Source: Fen-455 sp050012675 (GTDB taxonomy: Bacteria; Actinomycetota; Acidimicrobiia; Acidimicrobiales; Bog-793). From it: a stretch of 36,845 nt of DNA. A program made the position numbers and the translations under genes. Positions 14,897 to 22,859 of the stretch are shown here, piece after piece (position 1 is the stretch's first letter; each line of letters starts with the position of its first letter). The notes below the pieces were generated by a model. It was given only the letters and a program-made list of their open reading frames with translations. It had not been told where the DNA came from and did not search any database. The stretch is taken from positions 1-36,845 of the forward strand of contig JBEKGS010000033.1 in the NCBI GenBank assembly GCA_050012675.1. Reading direction: 5' to 3'.

Positions 14897-16467
14897 GCCA
14901 CTTGCTCCTTTCTCGCCGTCGGCCGGCGATCGGTCGTATCGCGTCCGGAGCTCACCGGAGTGGCCCACAAGTACTGCAACGCATAAGAACGCCAGGGTCG
15001 CCACTTTTCGGCGAGCGAGACGGCGCTACGCGGATCGCCCGGTAGTCCACGTGCCTCGAGGGCACGTCGCACTCCGAGGTCGCTCGGGAGGAACGCGTCG
15101 GGATCACCGAGGGCGCGCAGGCGGATGTAGGCGACGGTCCACGGCCCGATGCCGTCGATGGCGAGCAGCCGCTCGGCGACCGCATCGCGGTCCGCGCCTG
15201 CATCGAGGACGACATCTCCCGATGCGAGCAAGGACGCGAGCCGGATGACAGCCCTTGCCCGCCCGGCAGGCATGGGCAGCTCATCGGGGGCCAGGGCGGC
15301 GATCACGGCCGCTCCAGGGAACAAGCGTGTGAGCGAACCGGAGGCGTCCGGAAGCTTTCGCCCGTGCTCAGCCGCAATCCGACCTGCGACCGTGCGGGCG
15401 CCTGCCACGCTCACCTGTTGGCCGAGGACCGCCCGGAACGCCAGCTCGTCGCCATCGACATGCCCGGGCGTCCTGAGACCCGGCATCGCTGTGACCGCGG
15501 GACCGAGGACAGCATCTGCGCCGAGCGCCTCGGTGACGGCGACCGGATCCGCGTCGAGGTCGAACAACCGGCGCAACCGGCGCACGGCCGCCGTCAGGTC
15601 GCGGACGTCGTCGAGGCAGAGCACGCACTGCAGGTAACCCTCAGCGCGCGTATGGACTCTGAGCTCAGCGACAGCGGACCCGTGCGGCAGACAGAGCGTA
15701 CGGCGGTAGTGCTCGAGGTCGCCCTCTTCGACACCCGGGATCGCCCGAGCCGCGAGGAACCCGAAAACATGCGCCGGCTGGAAGGGGAGTCTGTACGCCA
15801 GTCTGAGAACGATTGAGCCGGGCACGGCCCACGAGCCACCGCGCGTGTCGCGCTTTGCGTTCGAACGCGCCCTTAAGGCCATCGGCGCCTGTGCGAAAAC
15901 CTCTTGAACGGTCTCGTTGAACTGGCGGACACTCGAGAAGCCGGCCGCGAAGGCGATCTCGGCGGCGCGCAGCTCCGTCGTCTCGAGCAGGACGCGCGCA
16001 GTCTGGGCACGCTGGGCCCGGGCGAGCGCCAGAGGGCCCGCACCCACCTCTGCCAGGAGCAACCTGTTGAGGTGCCTCTCGCTGTAGCCGAGGCGGCGGG
16101 CCAAACCCGGCACGCCGTCGCGATCAACGACCCCATCGGCGATGAGGCGCATCGCGCGGCCGACCACGTCGGCCCGCCGGTCCCATTCCGGCGACCCAGG
16201 CGTCGCGTCCGGGACACAGCGTTTGCAGGCCCGAAAACCCGCTCGCTGTGCTGCCGCGGCGGTCGGGAAGAAACGAACCCTGAAAGGGCGGGCGGGCGGT
16301 GACGGGCAGCTCGGACGGCAGTAGATGCCCGTCGAGGTGACCGCCACAAAGAACCACCCGTCGAAGCGGGCGTCGCGGCTGCGGACTGCCAGATATCGGG
16401 CTTCGTCGTCGAGCGGAGCCGAGTTCGTGGCCCTAGTCGGCTCAAGACTGGTCGCGGTCTCCCCCAT
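14893..16467 (-). CDS. alkA: AdaA-AlkA fusion: alkylation sensor-regulator and 3-methyladenine DNA glycosylase
   Basis: About 524 residues with domains in order: Ada metal-binding domain (about 20-90) with four zinc cysteines Cys50, Cys54, Cys81 and Cys84 (GIYCRPSC and CKRC); AraC-type HTH (about 95-195; GLARRLGYSERHLNRLL and IAFAAGFSSVRQFNETVQEVF); AlkA N-terminal domain (about 215-320); HhH-GPD glycosylase (about 320-490) with LLAIDGIGPWTVAYI and the catalytic Asp in FLPSDLGVRRAL. Cys50 should be the methyl acceptor that switches on transcription, while the glycosylase removes 3-methyladenine. The start at ATG 16467 is the best fit to the fold but has only AAAGG very close to it. Its stop overlaps ogt, making a compact adaptive-response operon. 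Confidence 0.93.
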   Translation of the reverse strand: MGETATSLEPTRATNSAPLDDEARYLAVRSRDARFDGWFFVAVTSTGIYCRPSCPSPPARPFRVRFFPTAAAAQRAGFRACKRCVPDATPGSPEWDRRADVVGRAMRLIADGVVDRDGVPGLARRLGYSERHLNRLLLAEVGAGPLALARAQRAQTARVLLETTELRAAEIAFAAGFSSVRQFNETVQEVFAQAPMALRARSNAKRDTRGGSWAVPGSIVLRLAYRLPFQPAHVFGFLAARAIPGVEEGDLEHYRRTLCLPHGSAVAELRVHTRAEGYLQCVLCLDDVRDLTAAVRRLRRLFDLDADPVAVTEALGADAVLGPAVTAMPGLRTPGHVDGDELAFRAVLGQQVSVAGARTVAGRIAAEHGRKLPDASGSLTRLFPGAAVIAALAPDELPMPAGRARAVIRLASLLASGDVVLDAGADRDAVAERLLAIDGIGPWTVAYIRLRALGDPDAFLPSDLGVRRALEARGLPGDPRSAVSLAEKWRPWRSYALQYLWATPVSSGRDTTDRRPTARKEQVA

Positions 16468-16838
16468 CACCTTTGAGTCTGTCAGGTGTCGGGCCCGACC
16501 GTCTGGCGGAAATCGGACATGGGCGTCCAGGCCCCTGGTTGAGCCGCTCCAGAACAAGGGCGCAGGTCCGCCCGGCCAGGTGTCCACGGCAGTTGTCTGC
16601 CAAAGCTGGCCGAAGTGCGGGGGGCCATCGAGACGAACGGTCCCCGCCCCGCCTGCGGGCATGGCCGAAACCGGTGGTACATGCGGTCTCGTCCGCGGCT
16701 ATTACCGGCTCTTCGCGTTGAACTGGGGAGCTTGACGTTGAGAAGCGGCCTCCAGAGGCCGGCGCTCGCGGTTGTTGCCTGCCCGTGGTCGGTCCGATCC
16801 GGATACCTTCGCTCGAAGTCGTGAATGTCGCAGCGGAC
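16468..16838. other. Intergenic region upstream of adaA-alkA
   Basis: About 370 bases with no convincing gene. A small hairpin, CGGCCT (16746-16751) pairing with AGGCCG (16756-16761) around CCAG, lies about 80 bases downstream of the Clp-N gene stop and may end that transcript. The adaA-alkA promoter should lie here; no clear -10/-35 pair was found. Confidence 0.35.
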
Positions 16839-17351
16839 TCAGCTGTCGGGAGTGACTGCATCCAGCCGGCGCCGGACCTCCGAGGTGTTCACGCCGAGAG
16901 CGCCCAGCAACACGACCGCAGGATCTGGTGATTGGAGAGCGAGGATCTGAGCCAGTACCTGCTGGGCCGTGACATAGAGCCTCCGACGGTTGGGCTTAGA
17001 CGCTTCCTCGAGCACTTTCTTTGCCGCGGGCGTGATCCGGAGGCGATTCTCTTGCATGAGGTCCCTGATCCTCGGCTTCTTCGGCACCGCGCGCATCGAA
17101 AGTGAAGGAGCGTCGGTGCCGGGCCTCATGCCCAGGGCACCCAGGGCTTCCTGATCGAGCGACTCAAGGGCCTGACGAGCTTGCTCCAGGCTCACGCCCA
17201 ACACGACGTCGATCGAGGGATCCTCCAACAAGGCGAGCAAGACGTGATCGGTGCCCGTTCGGCGATCACCTCGGCGACGAGCCTCCTCACTGGCCCGCAA
17301 ACAGATGGCCCAGACGTGAAGCATCTCCGGCACAACGGACTCGGTGGTCAT
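16839..17351 (-). CDS. Clp N-terminal-domain protein without ATPase
   Basis: 170 residues. Two copies of the Clp N-terminal repeat are visible. The first includes MLHVWAICLRASEEARRRG and RTGTDHVLLALLEDPS; the second includes LRITPAAKKVLEEASKPNRR and YVTAQQVLAQILALQSPD. In ClpA/ClpC this domain binds adaptors and substrates, but no AAA ATPase is attached, so this is a stand-alone binding module. AAGGAG lies seven to eight bases before the ATG at 17351. It starts two bases after the stop of the small HTH gene upstream, so the two are one operon. Similar HTH/Clp-N pairs occur in other actinobacteria, to my recollection without a known role. Confidence 0.8.
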   Translation of the reverse strand: MTTESVVPEMLHVWAICLRASEEARRRGDRRTGTDHVLLALLEDPSIDVVLGVSLEQARQALESLDQEALGALGMRPGTDAPSLSMRAVPKKPRIRDLMQENRLRITPAAKKVLEEASKPNRRRLYVTAQQVLAQILALQSPDPAVVLLGALGVNTSEVRRRLDAVTPDS

Positions 17352-17353
17352 GA

Positions 17354-17560
17354 TCACTCCTTGTTGTATTTGGTGTGCACGGACTGGCGGGTGACGCCCA
17401 AAGCGTCTCCGATCTGCTGCCACGACCAGCCCTTTTCCCGGGCCGCCGCGACCTGGTTCGCTTCGACCCTCTCAGCCAGGCGATGTAGCGCCAAGGAGGC
17501 GCGTAGCCCAATTGCCGGGTCATCAGACGAGAGATTCACGCTGAGCTTCTCTATGTCCAT
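17354..17560 (-). CDS. Small helix-turn-helix DNA-binding protein
   Basis: 68 residues. The C-terminal half is a compact HTH of sigma-70 region-4/MerR-like type: VAAAREKGWSWQQIGDALG followed by VTRQSVHTKYNKE at the end. The N-terminal half (about 1-40) is amphipathic and may dimerise. The start at ATG 17560 is preferred: a TTGACA-N17-CAGACT promoter ends seven bases upstream, which would give a leaderless mRNA. An in-frame codon at 17596 would lie within the promoter. Two near-identical 18-bp palindromes cover that promoter, so the protein probably represses its own operon, which also contains the Clp-N gene. Confidence 0.82.
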   Translation of the reverse strand: MDIEKLSVNLSSDDPAIGLRASLALHRLAERVEANQVAAAREKGWSWQQIGDALGVTRQSVHTKYNKE

Positions 17561-17563
17561 ACT

Positions 17564-17581
17564 TGTCAGTCTGGACTGACA
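17564..17581. promoter_or_regulatory. Operator 1: 18-bp palindrome over the -10 of the HTH/Clp-N operon
   Basis: TGTCAGTCTGGACTGACA has perfect 8-bp arms (TGTCAGTC/GACTGACA). On the minus strand it contains CAGACT (17568-17573), which lies 17 bases after a TTGACA and so is the probable -10. Confidence 0.6.
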
Positions 17582-17590
17582 ACCTTGATT

Positions 17591-17608
17591 TGTCAACCTA
17601 AACTGACA
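17591..17608. promoter_or_regulatory. Operator 2: second copy over the -35
   Basis: TGTCAACCTAAACTGACA keeps the TGTCA/TGACA ends, the same 18-bp length and most right-arm bases of operator 1, 27 bp away start to start. On the minus strand its end is TTGACA (17591-17596), a consensus -35. Confidence 0.55.
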
Positions 17609-18199
17609 CGGCAGGTCGCCACACCGGAATACACGGACAGCCGGGGAATGGACGCGATCATTCAGAGCCGGACGGCCGAATGCTTGCTCCCCCGACCGGT
17701 TGGACCGTCTCGCGACAGACCTTTCTGCTGAGGAACGGCCCGATGGCGTAGGAGCCCCAAAGGTGCCCCAAAACGCTCGGGCGAGTCATCGATCAAGGGT
17801 GCCCCGGTCCGCCGGCGAAGTGAGGACATTCCGGCAGGCACTGCGCCAGACGTTTGCTTTCGTGAGCAATGCATCCCGCTGTTTCTGAAGGGGCCCGAGG
17901 CTCAGAATCCGATCTCCCCCACTCCGACGCGTAGCGGCCTATTGCTCCGGTTCCGAGTCCTTTTCGTAGGAGATAGGGCCGCCCCGGCGACCCACCTATT
18001 CGAGTCATCCGAAGGGTGAACAGCAGGGTGATTAGCCGGTCTGTTCACTTGTCAACAGGGCAAGCTCCGTTACCGTTCGATAAATGACTGCCGCGCGGCC
18101 ATTGGCTCTTAGGGCTCATGAGCGAAGGATCCACCCGACGGCGGCCAGATTCCGGAACGCAAACTGCGCGAGAAGTCTTGGCACCGAAAGGAAGTCTCG
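17609..18199. other. Intergenic region before the HD-GYP gene
   Basis: About 590 bases without a frame I would accept; short frames on both strands have no ribosome site or recognisable content. An imperfect hairpin, CCTAT(TG)CTCC at 17938-17948 with GGAGATAGG at 17969-17977, is visible. A weak promoter candidate (TTGTCA at 18049, TACCGT 16 bases later) could serve the HD-GYP gene. Base composition is a little less GC-rich than around it, so a decayed gene is possible. Confidence 0.35.
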
Positions 18200-19765
18200 A
18201 TGACCGGAGCGCACCTCGCAAGCGGGCAGACGCTCGAGAGAGCCGGCAACGGCTCCCGCCCACAGATGCTCAACCGGCACATCTTCGAGACAGTGCTTGA
18301 GTGCTCCGAGGAGCAATTCGCCGTCCTCGATTCGCAGGGCGTGATCAAGTTCGCCGGTGGTGCCATGGACGACCGTTTTGGTGAGTGGCACAACAACATG
18401 ATCGGGCTGAACGCCACCGACCTGCTGCAGCGCCGCGACCTCAAACGTGGCCGGGCATTGCTCGCCCGATGCCTCTCCAGCAAGGGAGTCACCGCACCGG
18501 AGGACTTCTGGATCGAGCGCCCGGACGGCTCATGGAGCTGTCTCCGGCTCGTGCTCAACAATCTCCTCGACGACCCGGCGATCAACGGGATCGTCCTTAC
18601 GGGGCACACGATCACCGAGGAGGCGAACCTCGAGCGAACGCGGGCTTACGCAAGTGCCGCCAACTCGGTGCTCGTGAACGCGATCAACGAGACTGACCTG
18701 TTGAACCGACTGTGTGAGGTCGTGGTGGAGGACAACTCCTATCACCTCGCCTGGGTCGTCTTCACCGATCCGAGCAAGCAGCTCGGCGTTCGCCTCGTTG
18801 CCAGCAGCGGAAACTTCGCCGCCTACATCGAAGCGCTCGAGGTCATGGCGGGAAGCGGCACCGATCGTGGCCCGTTCGCAGACACGATCGAGAGCCGACA
18901 ACCCTTCGTCGTTCAAGACCTCGGCGCAACGCCGCACGTCCTGGCCTACCAGGGCCTCGCACTCGACCACGGTTACAAGGCCCTTCTCGGACTGCCACTG
19001 TTCTCGAACGAGACCGACTACGGAGTCCTCGCCATCTACTCCGAGCACCCGCACGTCTTCACGTCCGAGACGATCCGCGTGCTCACCGATCTGGCGAGGA
19101 ACATCGCCTACGGCATCGACTCACTGCGCATCCGCGAGGAGCGCGCCATCTTCCAGGCGCGCTTTGACGGGAGCATCGCCGCAGCCGTCCAGGCGGTCGC
19201 AATGGCCTCTGAGTTGCGCGACCCCTACACCGCAGGCCATCAGCACCGCGTTGCCGACCTCGCAGGCGCCATCGCCACCGAGATGGGGCTCGACTCCGAG
19301 CTGACCGCGGGCATCCGGGTCGGGGCGAGCATCCACGACGTCGGCAAGCTGATCGTGCCTGCCGAGATCCTCTCCAAGCCCGGTCCTCTGAGGCCCGTCG
19401 AGATGAACCTGGTCAAGCTCCACCCCCAGGCCGGTGCAGACATCGTCTCGGGGATCGAGTTCCCCTGGCCGGCCCGCGAGATGCTGCTCCAGCACCACGA
19501 GCGTCTCGACGGCTCCGGCTATCCGCACGGGCTGCGCGGCAACGAGATCGTCATCGAGGCCCGCATCATCGCCGTCGCCGACACTGTCGAGGCGATGTCC
19601 TCCGACCGGCCCTACCGTCCGGCACTCGGGACCGCCGCCGGCCTGAAAACGATCCGGGAGGCAAGGGGCTCCCTGTTCGAACCGGCCGCAGTCGACGCCT
19701 GCTGCGTCTTGTTCGACGAGAAAGGTTTCGCGTTCAGCCGCAACGAGAGCGCCGATCCGGCCTAG
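18200..19765 (+). CDS. PAS-GAF-HD-GYP sensor, probable cyclic-di-GMP phosphodiesterase
   Basis: 521 residues. PAS-like domain at about 25-140 (ETVLECSEEQFAVLDSQGVIKFAGG, then FWIERPDGSWSCLRLVL), GAF domain at about 150-305 (LLNRLCEVVVEDNSYHLAWVVF, KALLGLPLFSNETDYGVLAIYS), and HD-GYP domain at about 320-515. The metal and catalytic motifs are intact: HD in SIHDVGKLIVPAEIL (near residue 378) and HHERLDGSGYPHGL (near 433-446). HD-GYP enzymes hydrolyse cyclic di-GMP, often to GMP. No membrane segment is seen, so a cytoplasmic signal is likely. AAAGGAAG lies six bases before the ATG. Signal unknown; no diguanylate cyclase is in the window. Confidence 0.93.
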   Translation: MTGAHLASGQTLERAGNGSRPQMLNRHIFETVLECSEEQFAVLDSQGVIKFAGGAMDDRFGEWHNNMIGLNATDLLQRRDLKRGRALLARCLSSKGVTAPEDFWIERPDGSWSCLRLVLNNLLDDPAINGIVLTGHTITEEANLERTRAYASAANSVLVNAINETDLLNRLCEVVVEDNSYHLAWVVFTDPSKQLGVRLVASSGNFAAYIEALEVMAGSGTDRGPFADTIESRQPFVVQDLGATPHVLAYQGLALDHGYKALLGLPLFSNETDYGVLAIYSEHPHVFTSETIRVLTDLARNIAYGIDSLRIREERAIFQARFDGSIAAAVQAVAMASELRDPYTAGHQHRVADLAGAIATEMGLDSELTAGIRVGASIHDVGKLIVPAEILSKPGPLRPVEMNLVKLHPQAGADIVSGIEFPWPAREMLLQHHERLDGSGYPHGLRGNEIVIEARIIAVADTVEAMSSDRPYRPALGTAAGLKTIREARGSLFEPAAVDACCVLFDEKGFAFSRNESADPA

Positions 19766-19790
19766 GCAACATCGGGCATCTGGGCTCGGG

Positions 19791-19807
19791 CCGGCGACGA
19801 TCGCCGG
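19791..19807. terminator. Hairpin after the HD-GYP gene
   Basis: CCGGCGA (19791-19797) and TCGCCGG (19801-19807) form a perfect 7-bp stem around a three-base loop, 26 bases after the stop. No T-run follows. Confidence 0.4.
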
Positions 19808-19844
19808 AGGCATGACAATATGACGCCGCTCGTATGCTGCGGGG

Positions 19845-20327
19845 ATGAACAACCTGGTCGTGCGGCCGATGACATCCGCCGAATTCGAGAGCTTCCGGGA
19901 CCGGCTTGTCCGCGAGTACGCCGCGGAACATGTTCGTGCCGGCAACTGGAGACAGGAAGAGGCCGAGGCCCGCGCAGCCGAGCAGACCGATGAGCTCCTG
20001 CCGAAGGGGGCGGAGACTCCGGGCGTGCTGTTGTTGATGGCCGAGACGGCCGCGGGCGAACAGGTGGGACACGTGTGGATCGGTCTCGAGCGCCGCCAAG
20101 GGCCGGGGGCGTGGATCTACTCGATCGAGATTGCGCCCGGACAACGGGGCAAGGGCTATGGCCGTGCCTTGTTGGAGCTCGCCGAGCAAGAGACCGCGCG
20201 CCACGGCGTGGATGCGATCGGCCTCAACGTCTTCGGACCGAACACGGTCGCCCGCAATCTCTATGAGTCGGCCGGTTACGAGACCGTCTCCTTGCAGATG
20301 CACAAGCAGCTTCTGGCGCCCGGTTGA
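19845..20327 (+). CDS. GNAT-family N-acetyltransferase
   Basis: 160 residues with the GNAT acetyl-CoA fold. GHVWIGLERRQG and WIYSIEIAPGQRGKGYGRALLELAEQ include motif A (QRGKGYG, pyrophosphate loop), and VFGPNTVARNLYESAGYE is the typical motif B. It transfers an acetyl group from acetyl-CoA to an unknown amine. The ATG at 19845 has no Shine-Dalgarno, but TATGCT (19833-19838) ends seven bases upstream with ATGACA before it, so the mRNA is probably leaderless. Substrate cannot be inferred from the neighbours. Confidence 0.9.
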   Translation: MNNLVVRPMTSAEFESFRDRLVREYAAEHVRAGNWRQEEAEARAAEQTDELLPKGAETPGVLLLMAETAAGEQVGHVWIGLERRQGPGAWIYSIEIAPGQRGKGYGRALLELAEQETARHGVDAIGLNVFGPNTVARNLYESAGYETVSLQMHKQLLAPG

Positions 20328-20500
20328 CGGGTATCGCCTTCCCGCTGGCTCGGGCGTGACGTCCCGCCTGCGTTGACCGGAGCGCGCTACGACCGAGTCG
20401 CGAGCGGCGCCCCGAACCACGACAGCTCGGAGGGAGACGAACCAACGACTCGACGGTCGGGCAAGCCCCGTACTGTTGGCTCTGGACGAGGAGGTCCACC

Positions 20501-21895
20501 GTGCCACTGCACCCTCACACCGCTGATGCCTCGAGCGACGACGAGCTGAGCTTCCGCCCCCAGTTCGCCCAGCACGCGGAACTAGGCGAGGTACCCCGCC
20601 TCCGGATTGCCGACAAGGGCATGCCTCCCCGGATCGCCTTCCAGATCATCCACGACGAACTGATGCTGGACGGCAACGCCCGGCTCAACCTCGCCACCTT
20701 CGTGACGACGTGGATGGAGCCTGAAGCCGAGCTCTTGATGGCCGAATGCGCCTCCAAGAACATGATCGACAAGGACGAGTACCCGCAGACCGCCGAGATA
20801 GAGCGGCGCTGCGTGAACATCCTCGCTCGGCTCTGGCACGCCGAAGGCACGGCCGCCACCGGGTGCTCGACCACGGGCTCGAGCGAGGCCTGCATGCTCG
20901 GTGGCCTCGCGCTCAAATGGCGCTGGCGCAAGCGCCGAAGTGCTGCCGGGCTCCCTACGGATCGGCCGAACCTCGTGATGGGGGCAAACGTCCAGGTCTG
21001 CTGGGAGAAGTTCTGCCGCTATTTCGACGTCGAAGCTCGCCTGGTACCCGTAGGGCCCGATACCGCCCACCTGACGCCGGAGACCGCCGCCGAAGCGTGC
21101 GACGACAACACGATCGGGGTCGTGGCCGTCCTCGGATCCACCTACGACGGGGCTTACGAACCTGTTGCTGAGATCGCGGCCGCACTCGACGCCCTCGCGG
21201 CGGGGGGCGGGCCGGACGTCCCCATGCACGTCGACGGTGCCTCCGGCGGGCTTGTGGCCCCGTTTCTCGACCCGGGGCTGCGCTGGGACTTCCGGGTGCG
21301 TCGCGTGCAGTCGATCAACACCTCGGGTCACAAGTACGGTCTGGTCTATCCCGGTGTCGGCTGGATACTGTGGCGCGACGGCGAGGCACTGCCGGACGAC
21401 CTCGTGTTCAAGGTCAACTACCTCGGCGGAGAGATGCCGACCTTCGCCCTGAACTTCTCGCGGCCCGGCGCGCAGGTTGTGGCGCAGTACTACAACTTCC
21501 TGCGCCTCGGTGCCAATGGCTACCGCGAGGTTCAGGCGAGCTGCAGGGACACCGCGCAATGGCTCGCCTCACAGATCGAGCAGCTCGGCCCGTTCACCCT
21601 GTTGTCCAGAGCCGAAGGCATCCCCGTGTTCGCCTTCCGCCTGAGCGAGACCCTGCCGTACAGCGTCTACGACATATCCGAGGCGCTCCGTGCGTTCGGC
21701 TGGCTCGTCCCCGCTTACACCCTGCCCCCTGCCCTCGACGACGTGGCGGTGCTGAGGGTCGTCGTGCGCAACGGCTTCAGCCGGGATCTCGCGAAGATGC
21801 TCCTGGATCACCTCGAGACCGTTGTGAACAAGCTGGCGACCTCCGCCGGGCCGAACCGGGGGCCGACGCTGGACAAGGAGAGCTTCCACCACTGA
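20501..21895 (+). CDS. gadB: Glutamate decarboxylase
   Basis: 464 residues, the normal length for GadA/GadB-type pyridoxal-phosphate enzymes that convert glutamate to GABA and CO2 and consume a proton. Group II decarboxylase motifs are intact: GCSTTGSSEACMLGGLALKWRW binds the cofactor phosphate, PMHVDGASGGLVAPF holds the cofactor-binding Asp, and NTSGHKYG carries the Schiff-base lysine, Lys278 (Lys276 in E. coli GadB). The GTG start is well supported by GAGGAGG upstream. No GABA antiporter gene adjoins it, so whether it serves acid resistance or GABA metabolism is open. Confidence 0.96.
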   Translation: MPLHPHTADASSDDELSFRPQFAQHAELGEVPRLRIADKGMPPRIAFQIIHDELMLDGNARLNLATFVTTWMEPEAELLMAECASKNMIDKDEYPQTAEIERRCVNILARLWHAEGTAATGCSTTGSSEACMLGGLALKWRWRKRRSAAGLPTDRPNLVMGANVQVCWEKFCRYFDVEARLVPVGPDTAHLTPETAAEACDDNTIGVVAVLGSTYDGAYEPVAEIAAALDALAAGGGPDVPMHVDGASGGLVAPFLDPGLRWDFRVRRVQSINTSGHKYGLVYPGVGWILWRDGEALPDDLVFKVNYLGGEMPTFALNFSRPGAQVVAQYYNFLRLGANGYREVQASCRDTAQWLASQIEQLGPFTLLSRAEGIPVFAFRLSETLPYSVYDISEALRAFGWLVPAYTLPPALDDVAVLRVVVRNGFSRDLAKMLLDHLETVVNKLATSAGPNRGPTLDKESFHH

Positions 21896-21988
21896 GGAGA
21901 GGTCCCGCCACGGCGCGCTGTTGGCATCCCCCGGGCGCGAGCACCCCCTCGTTACCATCGGGCGCAGCCTGATCGGAGAAGGAGTCCA

Positions 21989-22630
21989 ATGGACCCGAAC
22001 GTCACACCCGAAGTGGAGATCCGCACGAGCGCCCGGCGCCGCAAGACCGGCGTCGCCTTCTGGGAGGGCGGCCACGTTGTCGTGGTCGTGCCTGAGCGCA
22101 TGTCGCGTACGGCAAGGGACGGTTTCGCCGATCAGTTGGTCAAGCAGTTGCTGCAACGCTCCGGCCGTCGTCACGCCTCTGACGCCGGGCTCGCCACGCG
22201 TGCCGCGGCCCTCGCGGACCAGTACCTCGGCGGCGTCAGGCCCTCGTCGATCCGCTGGTCGTCACGCCAGCAGCGGCGATGGGGGTCGTGCTCGCTCCAC
22301 TCCCGGGAGATCCGGATCGCATCCCGCCTCCAGACCGTCCCGGAGTGGGTGCTCGACGGGGTGATCGTCCACGAGCTCGCACATCTGCTCGAAGCCGGCC
22401 ACACGGCCCGCTTCCACGAGATCGCCGACCGCTACCCACGCCAGCGCGAGGCGCACACCTATCTCGACGGGTTCGGGCACGGCCTTACGACAGCCGGGTT
22501 CCCGGTATCGAGCGGGGAAGACGAGGGCCCCGGTGACACCGGTGCCGACGGTGTCGCCGCCTGCGCCTGGCAGGACAGGCCGCCGCTTCGCAGCTCGACA
22601 GGTCAGCCGGGTCAACAACACTCTCCGTAG
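21989..22630 (+). CDS. YgjP-like (DUF45) zinc metallopeptidase-fold protein
   Basis: 213 residues. The YgjP/WLM-type signature is present: RWSSRQQRRWGSCSLHSREIRI, then the zinc motif HELAH in VLDGVIVHELAHLLEAGHTARFHE, with the third ligand expected in HTARFHE. The N-terminus (ARRRKTGVAFWEGGHVVVVVP) is the usual beta-rich lead-in. The last 40 residues are low-complexity and probably disordered. AAGGAGTCC lies just upstream of the ATG. Family members often sit near restriction or repair genes, but no such neighbour is seen here. Substrate unknown. Confidence 0.87.
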   Translation: MDPNVTPEVEIRTSARRRKTGVAFWEGGHVVVVVPERMSRTARDGFADQLVKQLLQRSGRRHASDAGLATRAAALADQYLGGVRPSSIRWSSRQQRRWGSCSLHSREIRIASRLQTVPEWVLDGVIVHELAHLLEAGHTARFHEIADRYPRQREAHTYLDGFGHGLTTAGFPVSSGEDEGPGDTGADGVAACAWQDRPPLRSSTGQPGQQHSP

Positions 22631-22769
22631 TGGACTGACCACCATCCGATCACGAGCCTTGGACCGCAGAAAACACTGAAAAAGCGCATGACCGTATCGG
22701 ATTTGTCATGAACGGGTAGAACGGTTCAGCCATACACTCTTAGAGGAACCTGAGCCTCGAAAGGAGTTC

Positions 22770-22859
22770 GTGGCCATCGGCTGCATGCAAGTGCCCAGTC
22801 ATAGTGCCGCGGTTGCCAGGAGTCGGCTTGCCGCGAATAGTTCGGACTGGTCGTCCTGA
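22770..22859 (+). CDS. 29-codon leader ORF coupled to the MFS exporter
   Basis: GTG at 22770 follows AAAGGAG with a three- to four-base spacer, the best ribosome site in this area. The frame runs 29 codons to TGA at 22857-22859, which overlaps the ATG of the exporter (TGATG). The predicted peptide begins MAIGCMQVPSHSAAV. No homology is claimed. The arrangement suggests a leader peptide that controls exporter translation by coupling. Confidence 0.55.
   Translation: MAIGCMQVPSHSAAVARSRLAANSSDWSS

Noticed and set aside
17563..17582. TTGTCAGT motif resembling the PafBC-dependent promoter element
   Set aside because: A TAnnnT -10 is not found eight bases after the element on either strand; the sequence is better explained as an operator palindrome.
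17985..18015. TTCGAGTC that resembles a tRNA T-loop
   Set aside because: The flanking bases do not form a T-stem.
19926..19935. GAACATGTTC palindrome resembling a LexA box
   Set aside because: Only two bases separate the half sites (four are expected) and it lies inside the acetyltransferase coding region.
22703..22738. TTGTCA and TACACT as a promoter for the exporter leader
   Set aside because: The spacer is 24 bases, too long for a standard promoter; TACACT alone may still be a -10.
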